This document shows positions 44,641-57,149 of a DNA stretch of 64,000 nucleotides, piece by piece (within the stretch, counting starts at the first letter, position 1; each line of letters opens with the position of its first letter). The DNA comes from Thalassia testudinum (lineage: Eukaryota > Streptophyta > Magnoliopsida > Alismatales > Hydrocharitaceae), in NCBI GenBank assembly GCA_037157565.1, contig JAZHRO010000036.1, forward strand, positions 127,666,001 to 127,730,000, given 5' to 3'. A program made the translations under genes and the position numbers. The notes below the pieces were generated by a model, which worked only from the letters and a program-made list of their open reading frames with translations, did not search any database and was not told where the DNA came from.

Positions 44641-47324
44641 TGTAACGACCCGGTTCCCGAGTCCCTACGAGACACGAGAACTGGACCGACTCGACTAATC
44701 CCAAGACCCAGTCGTCCAACGAGGAAGTAACCAAAAGACAGTAAAATAAACCACATTCAGCATGAATATAACTAACAGTAAGAAAGTACAGCAGTAAGGA
44801 AAGAAACTACTACAGTAGGTACCACCACAACAGTAAAGCAACATTTATCATATAACAAAAACTGCAGGTAAAGAAGGTACAGCGGAAACAACACTACTCA
44901 CTAGAACAGAAACAAAAAGAAGGTACCAAGCTGTGGTAACTCTACTGGACCCTACTCGGCCCAGCGTCCTCTGCAGCCGCCAACCCTGGCTGCTCAACAC
45001 CTGGTCCTAAAAAAGGTAACGAGTGTAACACGTCAGCAAAACGCTGAGTAGAGTGGCAAACTAACTAAAGGCAACAGTAGAGTGTACAGTAGCTGTTATG
45101 TTCTATTACTTCCTTTATTTACATCTTTCAATTTTTCTCACTATTTCATTTACTTCTCAGATCCTTTACTTGATCTCGGATGTCCTCGTGTGACGATCTT
45201 GATTGCAGTCTTTTCCAAAAGTAGAAGTAGCACGTGGCGCTCCCCTGGCCGGGAGAGTCCCCCGTGGTGATCCTACCCTCAGTCAACCACCCCAAGGTCA
45301 CTGACAGACGTAACGGTGACTACGGCACGCGCGATAAACGCACAGGTAGCTAGCCCGTACTGGCACGCGGTCAGTCGTTTCCGTTAACGGGTGCGCCCAA
45401 AGCACAGCACGGAACCAGGGCAGAGCCCTCTCAGTAACAGGGGTCCAACCCCTCCACAGTAACCAAACCGGGGCCTTGCCCCTCCACAGTCCGCGCACCC
45501 TCGCCTGACTACCCTGGTTTGCCCTAGTGGGCCTAACAAGTCGGTGAAGGAGGCTAGCAGAACCCCGGGGCCCGTGGGGTAGCTAGTACTCTCCTAACAC
45601 TACTAGCTCTCCTCGGTACTACGTACACGAGGGCCAACAAGTCGGTACAGAGCGGCCAAGCCTAACCCCGGGTCCCTGGGGCGGCTGGCCCCACTCTGCA
45701 CTAAAACAGGTACAGGTACTTCCCTTGGTACTGCGTACCCAAGAGACAGTACAAACTACATCTCAGTTCCATTCCTTTTTCTTTCCAGAAGTTCCACTCC
45801 TAATTTCCCGTAGGGTTCCAGCTCTTTATTTCAGAACATCATATGTTTCACTTTCCAGATTCACGTTCTCAATTTCCATGATCTCAAACATGTTTCTTTG
45901 TTCATAACAGGCAGCTGTTAATTAATTTCACAGGCAGCTTATATATTCCTTTCCATTTTTCCAAGACTGCAGTAATATACATTCCACTAGTTTTTCCATC
46001 CTAGGATTCATGCCATATCCTAGGATCTATCATACAATCTAGTTTTCTGGCCCTAGGATTCATGCAACACCTAGGAGCTATCATTCCATATATTTCTCAT
46101 TCCTAGGATTCATGCAATGCCCTAGGTTCTAGTTATGGTTCCATACTTTAACAGATTTTATTAATACTTAAAACCACTCTACCAGGTACAACGGGAGTAA
46201 TGGGGGTGTGATCGGGAATCCCGCGCGCCTCCGCGACTCTCAAGACTGCAACTGAACGGGATCCTGTCACAAGGATCAAACACAAGGAGTGTCTCAAAAC
46301 AGTGTATAGCTACTGTAGGCGGGTAGAGGAATAAATTCTGAAACGAACGCAACTCGAATCGCGGAAAACGGAGCCCAAACGGGCCCTAAACGGGTCGAGA
46401 AAGACAATACTGTGCAAAATCAGATGTCTGGAACTCCTTCCAGACGTCTTAAACGGTGGATCAGAGAATTACCTGTTCGGCTTGGTTCCCCGGACGTCCA
46501 GAAGTCTGTGGGGACGTCTCTCCTAGATCCCAGACGTCCGATGGTCACTACGGACGTCTGGAGGTCACTCCCGCCGTCTGGTACAACTTCCAGACGTCTG
46601 ATTCGCAAAGGATGACGAATCAGAACACCTGCGCACAGCCAACCCCCCTCCCTCAGTACGGTCAGTCGACAAAAGAAGAAGAAAGCGGAAACTCACCTTT
46701 CAGACGTCTGTATGATCTCACAGACGTCGACCTTGCCGTCTGGATATCAATACAGACGTCTGATTCTGGAAAATTTTCCAGAATCAGAACCTTGCTCGGC
46801 CTCCGCTCGCGACGTCGCCCGCGTCGCACCTCGCGCGTCCGCTGCTCCGCCCGCAGCAGGTCCCTCTCCGCGACGCTCTGCGCCCCCTGCGCCCTCCGCC
46901 GGCCGGCCAAGCCGCTCCCGGCGAGCTCGCCCTCACGGCAGAGCCCCGCCCTCGCACGCCGCAGCTCCTCCGCGCCTACTGCGGCTGCCGCTGCCGCTGC
47001 GCCCTCGCGTCCGCTCGCTCTCGCGCACAGGCAGGAGAGAAGGAGGAAGATGGTGGAGACGGGAGGGGAGGCGCGCCCCCCCCCTTTTAACGCCGCGCGG
47101 AGAGGAGAGAGAGGCGGTCGCAGTCGCCTGCAGCCGCAGAGAAAGATGCAGGATCGCAGGTCTGCGCGCACAGGCGCGCAGACGAATATCCCGTGCGAGC
47201 ATAACTGTTCGCCAGACGTCTGTAAACTATCCCGGACGTCTGGATGTGATCCCATACGTCTTTACAGACGTCTGGGCCACCTCCCAGACGTCTTAAAAGA
47301 CGTCTGGGGCACGCGCTCGTTACA
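44641..47324 (-). repeat. 5' LTR of the young Tekay element
   Basis: 2,684 bp, nearly identical to 36,916-39,611. The main length difference is a missing 12-base TCAGACGTCTGG unit near 47,240, meaning one palindrome unit has been gained or lost between the two LTRs since insertion. Confidence 0.95.
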
Positions 47325-47635
47325 CTCCCCAACTTTCTGATGTGCACGACGTGTTCCACATGTCCAACCTCAGGAAGTACGTCGTCGATCCCAGTCACGT
47401 TCTGAGCCACGAGAGCGTCGAGGTGGGTGACGACCTGACTTACCCCGAGCGGCCAGTGTAGATACTAGATAGAGCCGTCCGGAGTCTGAGACGGAAGCAA
47501 GTACCCCTGGTGAAGGTCTTGTGGAGGAGCTAGTGGTACGAGGAGGCTACCTGGGAGCCTGAGGCAGCGATGCGAGAGCAGTACCCGAAGCTCTTTGAAG
47601 GTACGTCTCTTCAGAACGGCTTCGGTCCTCTTTGA
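47325..47635 (+). pseudogene. Tekay pol, C-terminal end with chromodomain (decayed element)
   Basis: Continues the frame interrupted at 36,915: [26 protein letters not shown], stop, [16 protein letters not shown], stop at 47,531, then [20 protein letters not shown] and a terminal TGA at 47,633-47,635. Both internal TAG codons stand where the young copy has CAG. Confidence 0.9.
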
Positions 47636-47717
47636 GTTTGTTATGCGTATGTTCTTCTTTTCCGCACCCTAGCTAGCTCAAGTTTCGGGGATGAAACTTC
47701 CTTTGAGTTTGTTATGT

Positions 47718-50467
47718 TGTTAAGACCCGTGCTGTTAAAGCCCTCTAAGACGTTTGGGATTTGGGTCAAACGTCTAGTCAGACGTCTGGAAATCAAATTT
47801 TTCATGTACGTCCTCGCGTCTGTGCGTGTGCTGCGCGCAGACAGTACACAGCCGCATTTTCTTCTCTCTCCTCTCGCCGATGAAACCCTAACCTGCTCCT
47901 ACTTAAACCCCCCTCCTCTCCTTCGTTCACCTCACCTTCAGCCACCCTTCTTCCTCCCAGCGAGAGCGGTGAGCGGCGAGTAGCGAGGAGCGGGCGTGAG
48001 CGGCATGGGAGAATTGGAGCAGCAAGTGGAAGGGAGGTGAGCACGCCACGAGCTCGCAAGAGAGCTCGCCGGAGAGCTCACGGCCGGTCGGGCATGCGCA
48101 AGGCGGAGAGGTGCACCGGGGAGGTTCTCCTCGACACTGCTGCAACCAGAGCAGCGAACGAGCGAGAAGACGAAGGCAGCTTTTGGTTTTGGGATTTTCC
48201 CAGAATCAGACGTCTGGATTGACATCCAGACGATGCATACGACGTCTGGAGGAGGTTCTAGATGGCTGAGAGGTAAGTTCCGCAACACACACCTTCTTTG
48301 CGGATACGGCCATGCAGGCCGTTCCGCCGAGGCACTATTCCGTGCCATATTGAGGAGATTTTGCGTCGCGCATGTAGGATTCGCTTCGGGAAGGTGCGGG
48401 ACACGCCCTCCTACGTAGTTCAGACTCTGGGCGAGGCATCAGACGGCGAGAAGCGTCTCCAGACGTCCGAAGAGGTGGACGGACATCTGGAACTAGGTCC
48501 AGACGGTTCAGCAGAGTCCTTGGACGTCTGAGGAGTAGCACAGAGTTGAGGTAAGGTTTTGGACTTTTCTAAGAAGTCTGGAAGGTGTTCCAGACGTCTG
48601 ATATGAATCATAATTTCTTTTTTGACACGTTTAGTGTCCGTTTGAGGTCCAATTTCCACAATTAAGATTCTGTTGTTCTCCGTATAAGTTCCTCTACTTG
48701 TTAGAATACTTTTTATCCTATTCTGAGTGGTTTCTTGTGAATGATCCTTGTGATAGGACCTCGTTCCGTTGCGGATTTGGGGTTTGCTGAGGTATGTGGA
48801 CCTACCGATCCATGAATGTATGAATTGCATTACTCCTGGGTTTACTGGTAGAGTGGCTTCCCCTAGTTTAATTACAAACATGAATGCATATCTGGAATGA
48901 ATGTTAGATCCTTGGGTATGGCATGAATCCTAGGACTAGAAACTCTAGAATAGTGCTATGGAATGTATGAATTGCATTCTTGGATGAGTAAATAGAATAA
49001 TAACAATTTCCTGTAAATGGATAACAGTTGCCTGTGAAATGTAAAGTACTGTTGTTAGCAACTGTTGCATGTAAATTCTTGTTGTTTACAATTAAATACA
49101 AGCTGCCTGTATATGAATTGGAAATGGAAGATTGAATGTTGGAAACACGAGCTACCTGCGAATAAACCTGGAATGTGAATAGTAAAGTTACATGCTACAT
49201 GTGTAGAACTTGAGAAATGAAAATAGAAATAATGAAACCTAGTATGGCTTGGCCTGAGAAACATGAGCATTAACCCTACGGGGAATTAGGAGTTGAGCTC
49301 CTGGAAAATAAATGGGATGAATCTGGGAATGTGTTGGAAAGTGTGCTGGCCCTTGAGTACGTGGTACCAAGGGGAGCACATGTTACCTCTTAGTGTAGAG
49401 GGGAGCTAGCCGCCTTTGGGTTGACACCAAGGGTTAGGATTGGCCACTTTGCACCGACTCGGTGGCCCTCGTGTACACAGTACCAGGGAGAGGTACTAGT
49501 GTAGGGAGAGAGAGAGAGTTAGCCACCCCACGGGGCCCGGGGTTTAGCTAGCTGTCCTACACCGATTTGTTAGGCCCACTGGGCAAACCAGGGTAGTCAG
49601 GCGAGGGTGCGTGGACTGTGGAGGGGCGAGACCCCTGTTTGGTTCTTAGGGTCTAAACCCCTGTTACTGAGAGGGCTATGCCCTATACTGGTTCCGTGCT
49701 GTGCTTTGGGCACACCCGTTAACGGAAACGACTAACCGCGTGCCAGTGCGGGGTAGCTACCCGTGCATTTATCGTGCGTGCCGTAGTCACCGTTACGTCT
49801 GTCAGTGACCTTGGGGTGGTTGACTGAGTGTAGGACCACCACGGGGGACTCTCCCGGCCAGGAGAGCACCACGTGCTACTTCTACTCTTCGGAAAAGACT
49901 GCAATCAAGATCGTTCCCACGAGGAACATTCGAGATCAAGAAAGAGACCTGATAAATAAATCAAGTGATGAAAGAAAGAATAATTAGTTAAGGAAAGAAA
50001 GAAATTGAAAAACAACAGCTACCTATCCACCTATACTGTTTTAGTTAGCTGGTTGCCACCCTACTCAGCGTTCGCTGACATTTTGTATTCATAACCTTTT
50101 TTAGGTCCAGGTGTAGAGCAGCCAGAGCCTACGGCTGCAGTGGGTACTGAGCCCAGTAGAGCCCAGTAGTTGTAGCTTTCTGTTGTATTCCGTTTCCTGT
50201 TGTAGTGAGTAGTTGTTACACTTCTGTACTCTTTTATTGTGAACTTTATATTCCTGTACTTGCTTAATTTTCTACTGTTGTGGTAGTGTGTACTATAGTA
50301 GTTTACTTCTTTACTGCTGTACTTTTGTTACTGTTAGTTGCTTGCATGGTGAATGTGGTTTATTTTACTGCTTTTTGGTTACTTTCTTGTTGGATGACTG
50401 GGTCTTGGGATCAGTCGAGTCGGTCCGGTCTCGTGTCTTGTAGGGATTCGGGAACCAGGTCGTAACA
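47718..50467 (+). repeat. 3' LTR of the decayed Tekay element
   Basis: 2,750 bp, same order as 29,564-32,329 but with many scattered substitutions and small indels, clearly more than between the young LTR pair. It keeps the paired palindromes at about 47,778, 48,210, 48,460-48,530 and 48,592. Confidence 0.92.
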
Positions 50468-50472
50468 GTATA

Positions 50473-52250
50473 GGGTGGCCATTCCTAATCCTGAGTCCCA
50501 ACCCAAGGGGCGGCTAGCTCCCCCCTACACTAAAGTGACAGTAGCTCTCCTCAGTACCACGTACATGAGAGCCAGCTCACTTTCCATACCTAGGTCCATA
50601 CAACCAATCTGCTCGTAGGCAACATGTTCCATCATACGTTCCAATATTCGTTCCTTTCCTAGTTCCCCGTAGGGTTCATGCATCGTACTCATCTCATTTC
50701 ATAAATGGCATATCTCACTATTCACATTCCGATTCTTAATCATGTAACAGGCAGCTTGTGATTTAATAAATTAAGCAATCATCACATCACTTAATTATTC
50801 AGTTGCTAGCAGTAAAGACTTTAACACGCATTTCAGAGTATAACAGCGGGGTTCAGGTAATGTACATTCATCCTTCTCAACCCTAGGGTTCATTGCATAT
50901 CCTAGGGTTCAATCAGATCATTCTAATATAGCATGCACTTTAATCATATAAATCACAGTATTAGAGAGAACCACTCTACCAGGGTATACGAGTGGAATGG
51001 GGGCTCGTATGGCGGATCCCAAAGCCTCTGTAGGTCCCGTGCATGTCACGGACTGAAACCCTATTCCTAACAGTTGGTCAAACTAGACATTAATAACTTT
51101 GACTAGCACATCAACATGTCAAAACCAACTCAAAATAGTACGGAAACGACTCCAACACATAGGAAATTCCGACAGAAAACCAACGGTACTTCATTTGTGT
51201 AAAATCGACTTTGTTTGGACCCTAAACCGACCTAAACACTCTTCCCGGTTCACCTAAATCGAACCAGGCAAGTTGGTCCAGCTGGACTGGTCGCTTGATG
51301 CCTGAAATAAGGAAATCAAATCGACATTAGACATCTGGGATGAGTCTCAGACATCTTAAACTTAAGTAGAATGCTTACTTTGCTTTCTGCATCTTTTTCA
51401 GAGGTCTGGAACCCTTCACAGCCATCTAAGGGAGCTTCCAGACGTCTGGCACTTCTTCCGATCTTCTAGGAGGGAGGTCAGACGTCTGCTGATGCCTCCG
51501 AACGCCCTAAAGAGCCTCGGGTACGACAACAGGGTACCTACCCAAAGGTTCTGCAACTGTGCAGACACGTACAGTACAAAAGCAACGTTGCCAAGTTTGT
51601 ACAAATGACACAGGGTTTGGACAGAGGGCTACCATAGTATTTTGTGTGCTATCAGACGTCCAGTGTCACCTCCAGGCATCCGACGACTACTTCAGACGTC
51701 TAGAGACTATCACAGACATTTGATACTGTGGAAAAAATGACTCGCAAGACCCTTCGTGAAGCTCCTCCTGGCGAGCTCGAGCTGCTGCAATCGCGACAAT
51801 GTCGCCCTCCTCGCGCAACTCTTCCTCCTGCTAGATCTCTCCTCCCTCTCGAGCTCCTCCAGTTGCCTGAGCCTGCGCCAACTCCTCTTGCAGCTCCCCC
51901 TCCTCTCTGCAATTGCCCTCTCTCTCGAGCTCCCTCCCCAAGCAGGCAAGGAGAACACAGGGAAGGAAGGAGGGGAGGTGGTGTCAGCTGCGAGGGTGGA
52001 GGAGGAAGGTGTCGTGGGTTGAGGGGGAAAAGAGTGGATAGGGTTTCATAGAGGAGAGCTTAGGGTTTTAAGGTGGGGGTGTTGTGCGTTGGTGGTGTGG
52101 GGTGAGGTGTGGGGTCAAGTAAACTGAGACCTTGGCCTCGTAAAATGCCCCCCGTTTCCGCAAAGCCCATAAGTCCCAGGGGTTTAAAATTGTGCTAAAC
52201 CCCTCTAGAAATCACAACTTCGTACGGGGTCCTCTGGTGCACAGAAAAAT
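50473..52250 (-). repeat. Oldest Tekay LTR, right part
   Basis: Resumes the LTR cut at 29,563: GGGTGGCCATTCC, the AGGTTC...CCTAGGGTTC blocks, the CTCTACCAGGG block, degenerate palindromes at about 51,330-51,720, then a GC-rich promoter-like block with a TTAAAA-type TATA on the minus strand at about 52,060. By the spacing seen in the other copies the LTR should end near 52,250; I could not find its exact end or a target duplication. Confidence 0.6.
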
Positions 52251-52621
52251 TGCATTACTACCCCAAAAATTCTGAGAAAATTTCAAACGACCCTTGGGAA
52301 GGGTCATTTCACTCCTTAATAGCTAGCCGACCAATGGTCAACCTCCTTCATAACCATTGGCCCTCCAAGGTTCTTCTTTGTTGTTGGAACCCAAGCAATT
52401 AATGAGGCTAATCATTTAGCCTAATCACCCACAAAAAAACCAAGTTTTAGTTGACTGGGCACCAACTAACTATCATGTGAGGCACTAGTTGATATTGTTA
52501 GCCCACCGACCAGTGGCCCTTTGATCCAAAGTCAAAGGATTTTTGTTCTAAGAACTCTTCTGTAAGGCGACAACTCTCCACTACTATACCAATTGATCCT
52601 TAGTCGTCTGACCATTGAAAG
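52251..52621. other. Unassigned DNA between two Tekay LTRs
   Basis: About 370 bases without a coding frame or obvious repeat. It may be ancient flanking DNA or internal sequence of the oldest element. Confidence 0.4.
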
Positions 52622-54475
52622 TGTTACGACCCGGTTCCCGAATCCTTAGAGGACCTGAGACCGGCTCGCCTCGACTAATCCCAAGACCCAGTTGTCCAAC
52701 AAGAAATAACCAAAAAGTAGGAAAGTAAACCACATTCACATATGCAATATAACTAAGCAGTAAAAACGTACAAAGCAGTGAAGGAAAGTAAAATTGTTGT
52801 TCCATTACATACCACCACAACAACAGGACAACGAAAACGAAAGTAAACAGTAAGGACAACAGTAGCTAAAAGTCTGATGCGTACTACAACAGTAAGGGAA
52901 ACAACAAGAAGTGTTGAAACTACGGCTAGACTCAATTGGGCCCAGCACCCTCCACAGCCGAAAACTCAAGCTGCTCAACTCCTAGTCCTGAATAGTGTTA
53001 TAAAAAGACAGAGTCAGCGAATGCTTAGTAGAGTGATATCTATACTATCTAAAACAGTAAAAGAAATAGGTTTAATTCTCTTTTCTATTTATTTGTTTTA
53101 TGTGTATTTTCTTTTCACCCATTTTTCTCGAACATCTAGATATTCTTGATCTAGCATATTCCTCATGGGAATGATCTTGATTGCAGTCTTTTCCAAAGAG
53201 TAGAGAAGGTAAACGTGGTGCTCTCTTGGCCGGGAGAGTCCCCCGTGGTAGTCCTACACCCAGTCAACCACCCCGAGGTCACTATCAAGACGTAGCGGCG
53301 ACTACGGCACGCGTGATAAGCGCACGGGTAGCTACCCCGCACTGACACGCGGTCAGTCGTTTCCGCTAGCGGGTATGCCCAAAGTATACTATGGAATAGT
53401 ATAGGGCCTTGCCCTCTTAGAAAAGGGGTCTTGCCCCTCAGAACCAAACAGGGGTCTCGCCCCTCCACAGTCCGTGCACCCTCGTCTGACTACCCCGGTT
53501 TGCCCAGAGGGCCTAACAAGTCGGTGTAGGGTGGCTAGCTGAACCCCGGGTCTCGTGGGGTGGCTAGCTCTCCCTACACTAGTAGCTCACCTCGGTACCG
53601 CGTACACGAGGGCAAACAGGAGTTGGTGCAGAGTGGCCAATCCTAACCCCGAGTCTCAACCCAAGGGCGGCTAGCTTTGCTCTACACGAAAAGGGGATAG
53701 TCGCTCTCCTTGGTATCACGTGCTCAAGGGCCAACACACTTCCCGTCTACATTCCAGGTTTCCAACTAACCACAAAAGCTCTACTCCTAATTCCCCATAG
53801 GGTTCATATTCATGTTCACCTCATTTATTCTGATCCAGATTCCACCATTCACAATTCAGTTCTTATTTATATATAGGCAACTCGTGTTTCCATACTTCAT
53901 TACATGCAACTGGTGATTTCACAGGCAATTGGTTATTAAATACATGCAACTCGTATTCTAACAGGCAATCCACAATTATGCTACAGGCAATTGCTAGCAG
54001 ATTATCTCAATCTTGCATATAAGTACCTTATATCATACAAACGGTGCATTCATTTCTCTACCCCAGGGTTCATGCCACATCCTAGGGTTCCAGTCAGTTA
54101 ATTCTACCAACACATTCTTCTTTGAATATTATTAAGGGAATTAAACCATTCTATCAAACAATTCGGGAGTACTGGGGCTGGAACCGCAGACCCAGGGTCT
54201 CTGCAGCCCCAAATACGCAATAGGTTGAAACCCTATACCAGGGAATACATCATAAAAGGAGGATTCAAAATAATGTATAAAGACCTCTAATACGTAGAGA
54301 AACTCGCAAGGAAACTACAGATACTTCGTTTGCGTAAAACGGATCCCGATCGGACCCCAAACGGGTCAAAAACGTGTCTACTATCCAAAATCAGACGTTT
54401 GGGAATAAGTCTAGACGTCTTAAAAGGTACTAGAACATTACCTTAAGTCCCTGTGGTGTCTTTAGATGTCCAGGC

Positions 54476-56222
54476 TGAAGGTTTGGCCCTACGACGAGGG
54501 GTGATGTAATAAAATGCGGAAATAAATATAAACAATATCATAGAATAGACAACCACACAAAGAACACAAAGATTTTTAGGTGGAAACCCAAACCGGGTGA
54601 AAACCACCACCTAACCCTCTCGAGTTAGGATTTTCCGATCAACCTAGTTGATCAAATCCACTAACCGAATCACTTTAAAACGAGGGTGATTCAACCTCAG
54701 TACAACCACGCTACAAGTACGAGGGTAGCGTTCCTCAACCCCTTCTCTCCACGAGAAGGATTTTGTCCCACGAAGGAGACGGGAATTCGCAAAGCGAATA
54801 CCCAACCAAAAGACAAAGATAAAATAAAACAAGTAATCCTATAGAGCCAACAAAGTAATTTAAACCTAGCTTCTATAGAAAATAGGAAACTCCCCTTTGC
54901 AAGGAGTGCGTCGAGTTGATGACGCGGTGCGTGTGCCACGCGATGGCGCAACGTCGCTCTCGTAAACAACGGTGGGAGAGCGGGTGCGCGAAGCTTGATG
55001 CTCTCTAGAGAATGGAACTAGAGCTTGGAGAGCAAGGGCTTCTCTTGGACACAAAAGAGTGGAACTAAGTTGCTTAGGTGTGTCTCTTGTTTCTCTTAGT
55101 GTGTATCTTGTGTCTCTAAGTGTGTGTATTTGTGTTGCAAAGGTTCCCCTCTATTTATAGAGGCCTTAGGAAGGCTTTGGAAGGCTTAGGAAGGGTTCTA
55201 TAGCCGTTGGGTGCAAAGCCCAAGAGAATCAGGCCGAAATCAGGACAATGATTACATTTGACAGGGTGATCAGACATCTAATTCTGGCATCAGACGTTTG
55301 GAAGGCCACTTTAAGACGTCTGATTTCAAGGTCAGACGTCTGATTCTATGCGGGTTTCCTCCTGACTTGAATCAGATCTAAACAGGGTTTTTGTTCAAGT
55401 TGATCAGACGACATACAGAACGTCTGGCACTATGCCCGGACGTCTGGAAACCAAATTTTCCTACGGAATGGATTTTCCAACCATTGCAACGGCTAGAAAA
55501 TCTCTGAGAAGAGATTTTGGGTCAGTCGAGGCAAAACGGTCAATTATCAGACATCTGGACAGTCCTATGGACGTCTGATAAGGCTCTAACGGTCATATCC
55601 TTGAGTGCCTGCTAAGCTAGCCAACGGTCCACTATCTGGACGTCTGGCAAGTCCATCAGACGTCTCCTAAGACGTCTGGTATTAGGTCTGGATGTCTGAT
55701 TTCATCAGACAGAACTAGCTATGTCCAGCCTAACAGATATCAGACGTCTGAAACAACAGTCAGATGTCTTAAAATACTTTATCAGACGTCTGATTTGGGA
55801 ATTAGACATCTGGAAGTGTTGTTTGAACCCTATATTGGTTTTCTAAGTATTCTACAGAAAACCTAAGTATCCTAGGGTTGTGCCGGTGTTCCTAGGACTA
55901 CTGTTAGGGTACTTTGAGGCTCTTTAACATAATATTCTAAGGAAAATAAAAAGAGCAAGAAAATAAAGACAAGAGATACAAGAAAGGATTAAAAAGAATC
56001 TATCCTATTCTTCTTGTCTTCTATCTTCAATCTGTTGCTCCACGCGAACCTCCTTTGTTCTCCATTAAGCTCCTCCAATCCGTCCTGGATGCGAGCTCGA
56101 GTTCCGTCTAAACACGTCCACATTTGCAATTGACCTGAAATCTAGGACTCAAATTGCAAATGTTAAATAACACATGTTTTGTTATCATCAAAACAAATGA
56201 TCGTGGTGCTCTAGCACCAACA
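54476..56222. mobile_element. Solo LTR of a second LTR-retrotransposon family
   Basis: TG...CA ends (TGAAGG...CCAACA) and the 5-bp target duplication CAGGC at 54,471-54,475 and 56,223-56,227 define a 1,747-bp solo LTR inside the Tekay LTR. Reversed, it begins TGTTGGTGCTAG and has TTTGTTTTGATGATAAC soon after, resembling LTRs of plant Copia elements of SIRE/Maximus type as I remember them; this assignment is tentative. It has about 15 CAGACGTCTG-type sites between 55,270 and 55,810. A related fragment lies at 61,596-62,400. Confidence 0.88.
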
Positions 56223-57149
56223 CAGGCCTCCTCTACGACCGTCTGAAGGCAGTTCCAAAAGTCGGACCACGCCTCCGATCGTCTAAAAGCACCTCCAGAC
56301 GTCTGGTAATCTGATAAGACGTCCAAAAGTGCGTGGGAGAGCGTTCCGCGCTCCTTCCCAATGCTGTTCCTGCGTATGACAGTCGCAGTCCCCAAATCAG
56401 GCCCAACATTCACTCTATGGTGAGGCCTGCATGGCCATAACCGCGAAAAGAACGTACCTTCGCGATAAATGAGCTTTCAGACATCTGGCCTTAACTCCAG
56501 ACATCCAGGTGCTCCGTCAGGACTCCACTCCAGACGTTTGATATTGGAAAATTTCCAGTACCAGAACCTGCTCCCAACTCTCTCCACCGCGCTCCTCCTC
56601 GCGCAGCCGTAGCTCCAGTCGCTGCAGATGGTCGAGGCTGCCTCCCCGAGATCTCTCCTCCTCCCGCACGCACCCGCGGTGGCCGTGCGAGCTCCGCCGA
56701 GCTCCCACCGAAGCTCTCCAACCTCGGCCTCCTCCTCCTCCTCCTGTACTCTCCTTCTCGCCCTCTCACTCTCCCTCGCTCGCCTCCTCTCGCCACTCCC
56801 ACAGGCTCTGAAGGTGGTGGTGGTGGTGTGTGGAGTGGAGAGGAAAGGAGGGGAGGGGGGCTTTTATAGATGGTTGGGGGTTTAGGGTTCGGGAACGGGA
56901 GGAAGGGAGAGAGAGAAGAAGAGAGTTCTACGTGCTGCTCGCGCGCAGAGCGTAGAGCGCAGAGCGCGTACAAAAATTTCATTTTCAGATGTCCAGGAAA
57001 GGGTCCAAACGTCTGTCTGAGACTCCAGACGTTTTAAAAGGCTAAAAGTGTGACAGGTCTTTACATTATAACAAACTTAAAGGAAGTTTCATCCCCGAAA
57101 CTTGAAATAGCTAGGGTGCGGAAAAAGAAACATAAAACGCATAACAAAC

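Larger units (their letters stand above)
36916..47324 (-). mobile_element. Young, nearly intact Tekay/Del chromovirus
   Basis: LTRs at 36,916-39,611 and 44,641-47,324 begin and end TGTAACG...CGTTACA. The 5-bp target duplication CTCCC lies at 36,911-36,915 and 47,325-47,329. By eye the LTR pair differs by about 16 substitutions plus one 12-bp length change over 2.69 kb, about 0.6 per cent, so insertion was recent. Gag and pol are open over the whole coding region except for one in-frame TAG between them. It inserted, in opposite orientation, in the pol gene of an older relative. All domains of an autonomous chromovirus are present; functional state is uncertain because of the TAG and a zinc-knuckle change. 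Confidence 0.95.
29564..50467 (+). mobile_element. Decayed Tekay/Del chromovirus (Ty3/gypsy), split by a younger copy
   Basis: LTRs at 29,564-32,329 and 47,718-50,467 both begin TGTTAAGA(T/C)CC and end CGTAACA. The 5-bp target duplication GTATA lies at 29,559-29,563 and 50,468-50,472. Order: 5' LTR, primer-binding site, gag, protease, reverse transcriptase, RNase H, integrase, chromodomain, 3' LTR. After removing the 10.4-kb younger insertion it is about 10.5 kb. The coding region holds at least eleven stops and several frameshifts, and one integrase zinc-ligand cysteine is lost (VQQYLVCQ). It inserted into an older LTR of the same family. Confidence 0.92.

Noticed and set aside
36916..47324. 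Apparent 2.7-kb segmental duplication (36.9-39.6 kb and 44.6-47.3 kb)
   Set aside because: Fully explained as the LTR pair of one element, with TG...CA ends and a CTCCC target duplication.
52622..57065. A single 4.4-kb LTR
   Set aside because: The excess length is a 1,747-bp solo LTR with its own CAGGC target duplication inside a normal 2.7-kb LTR.
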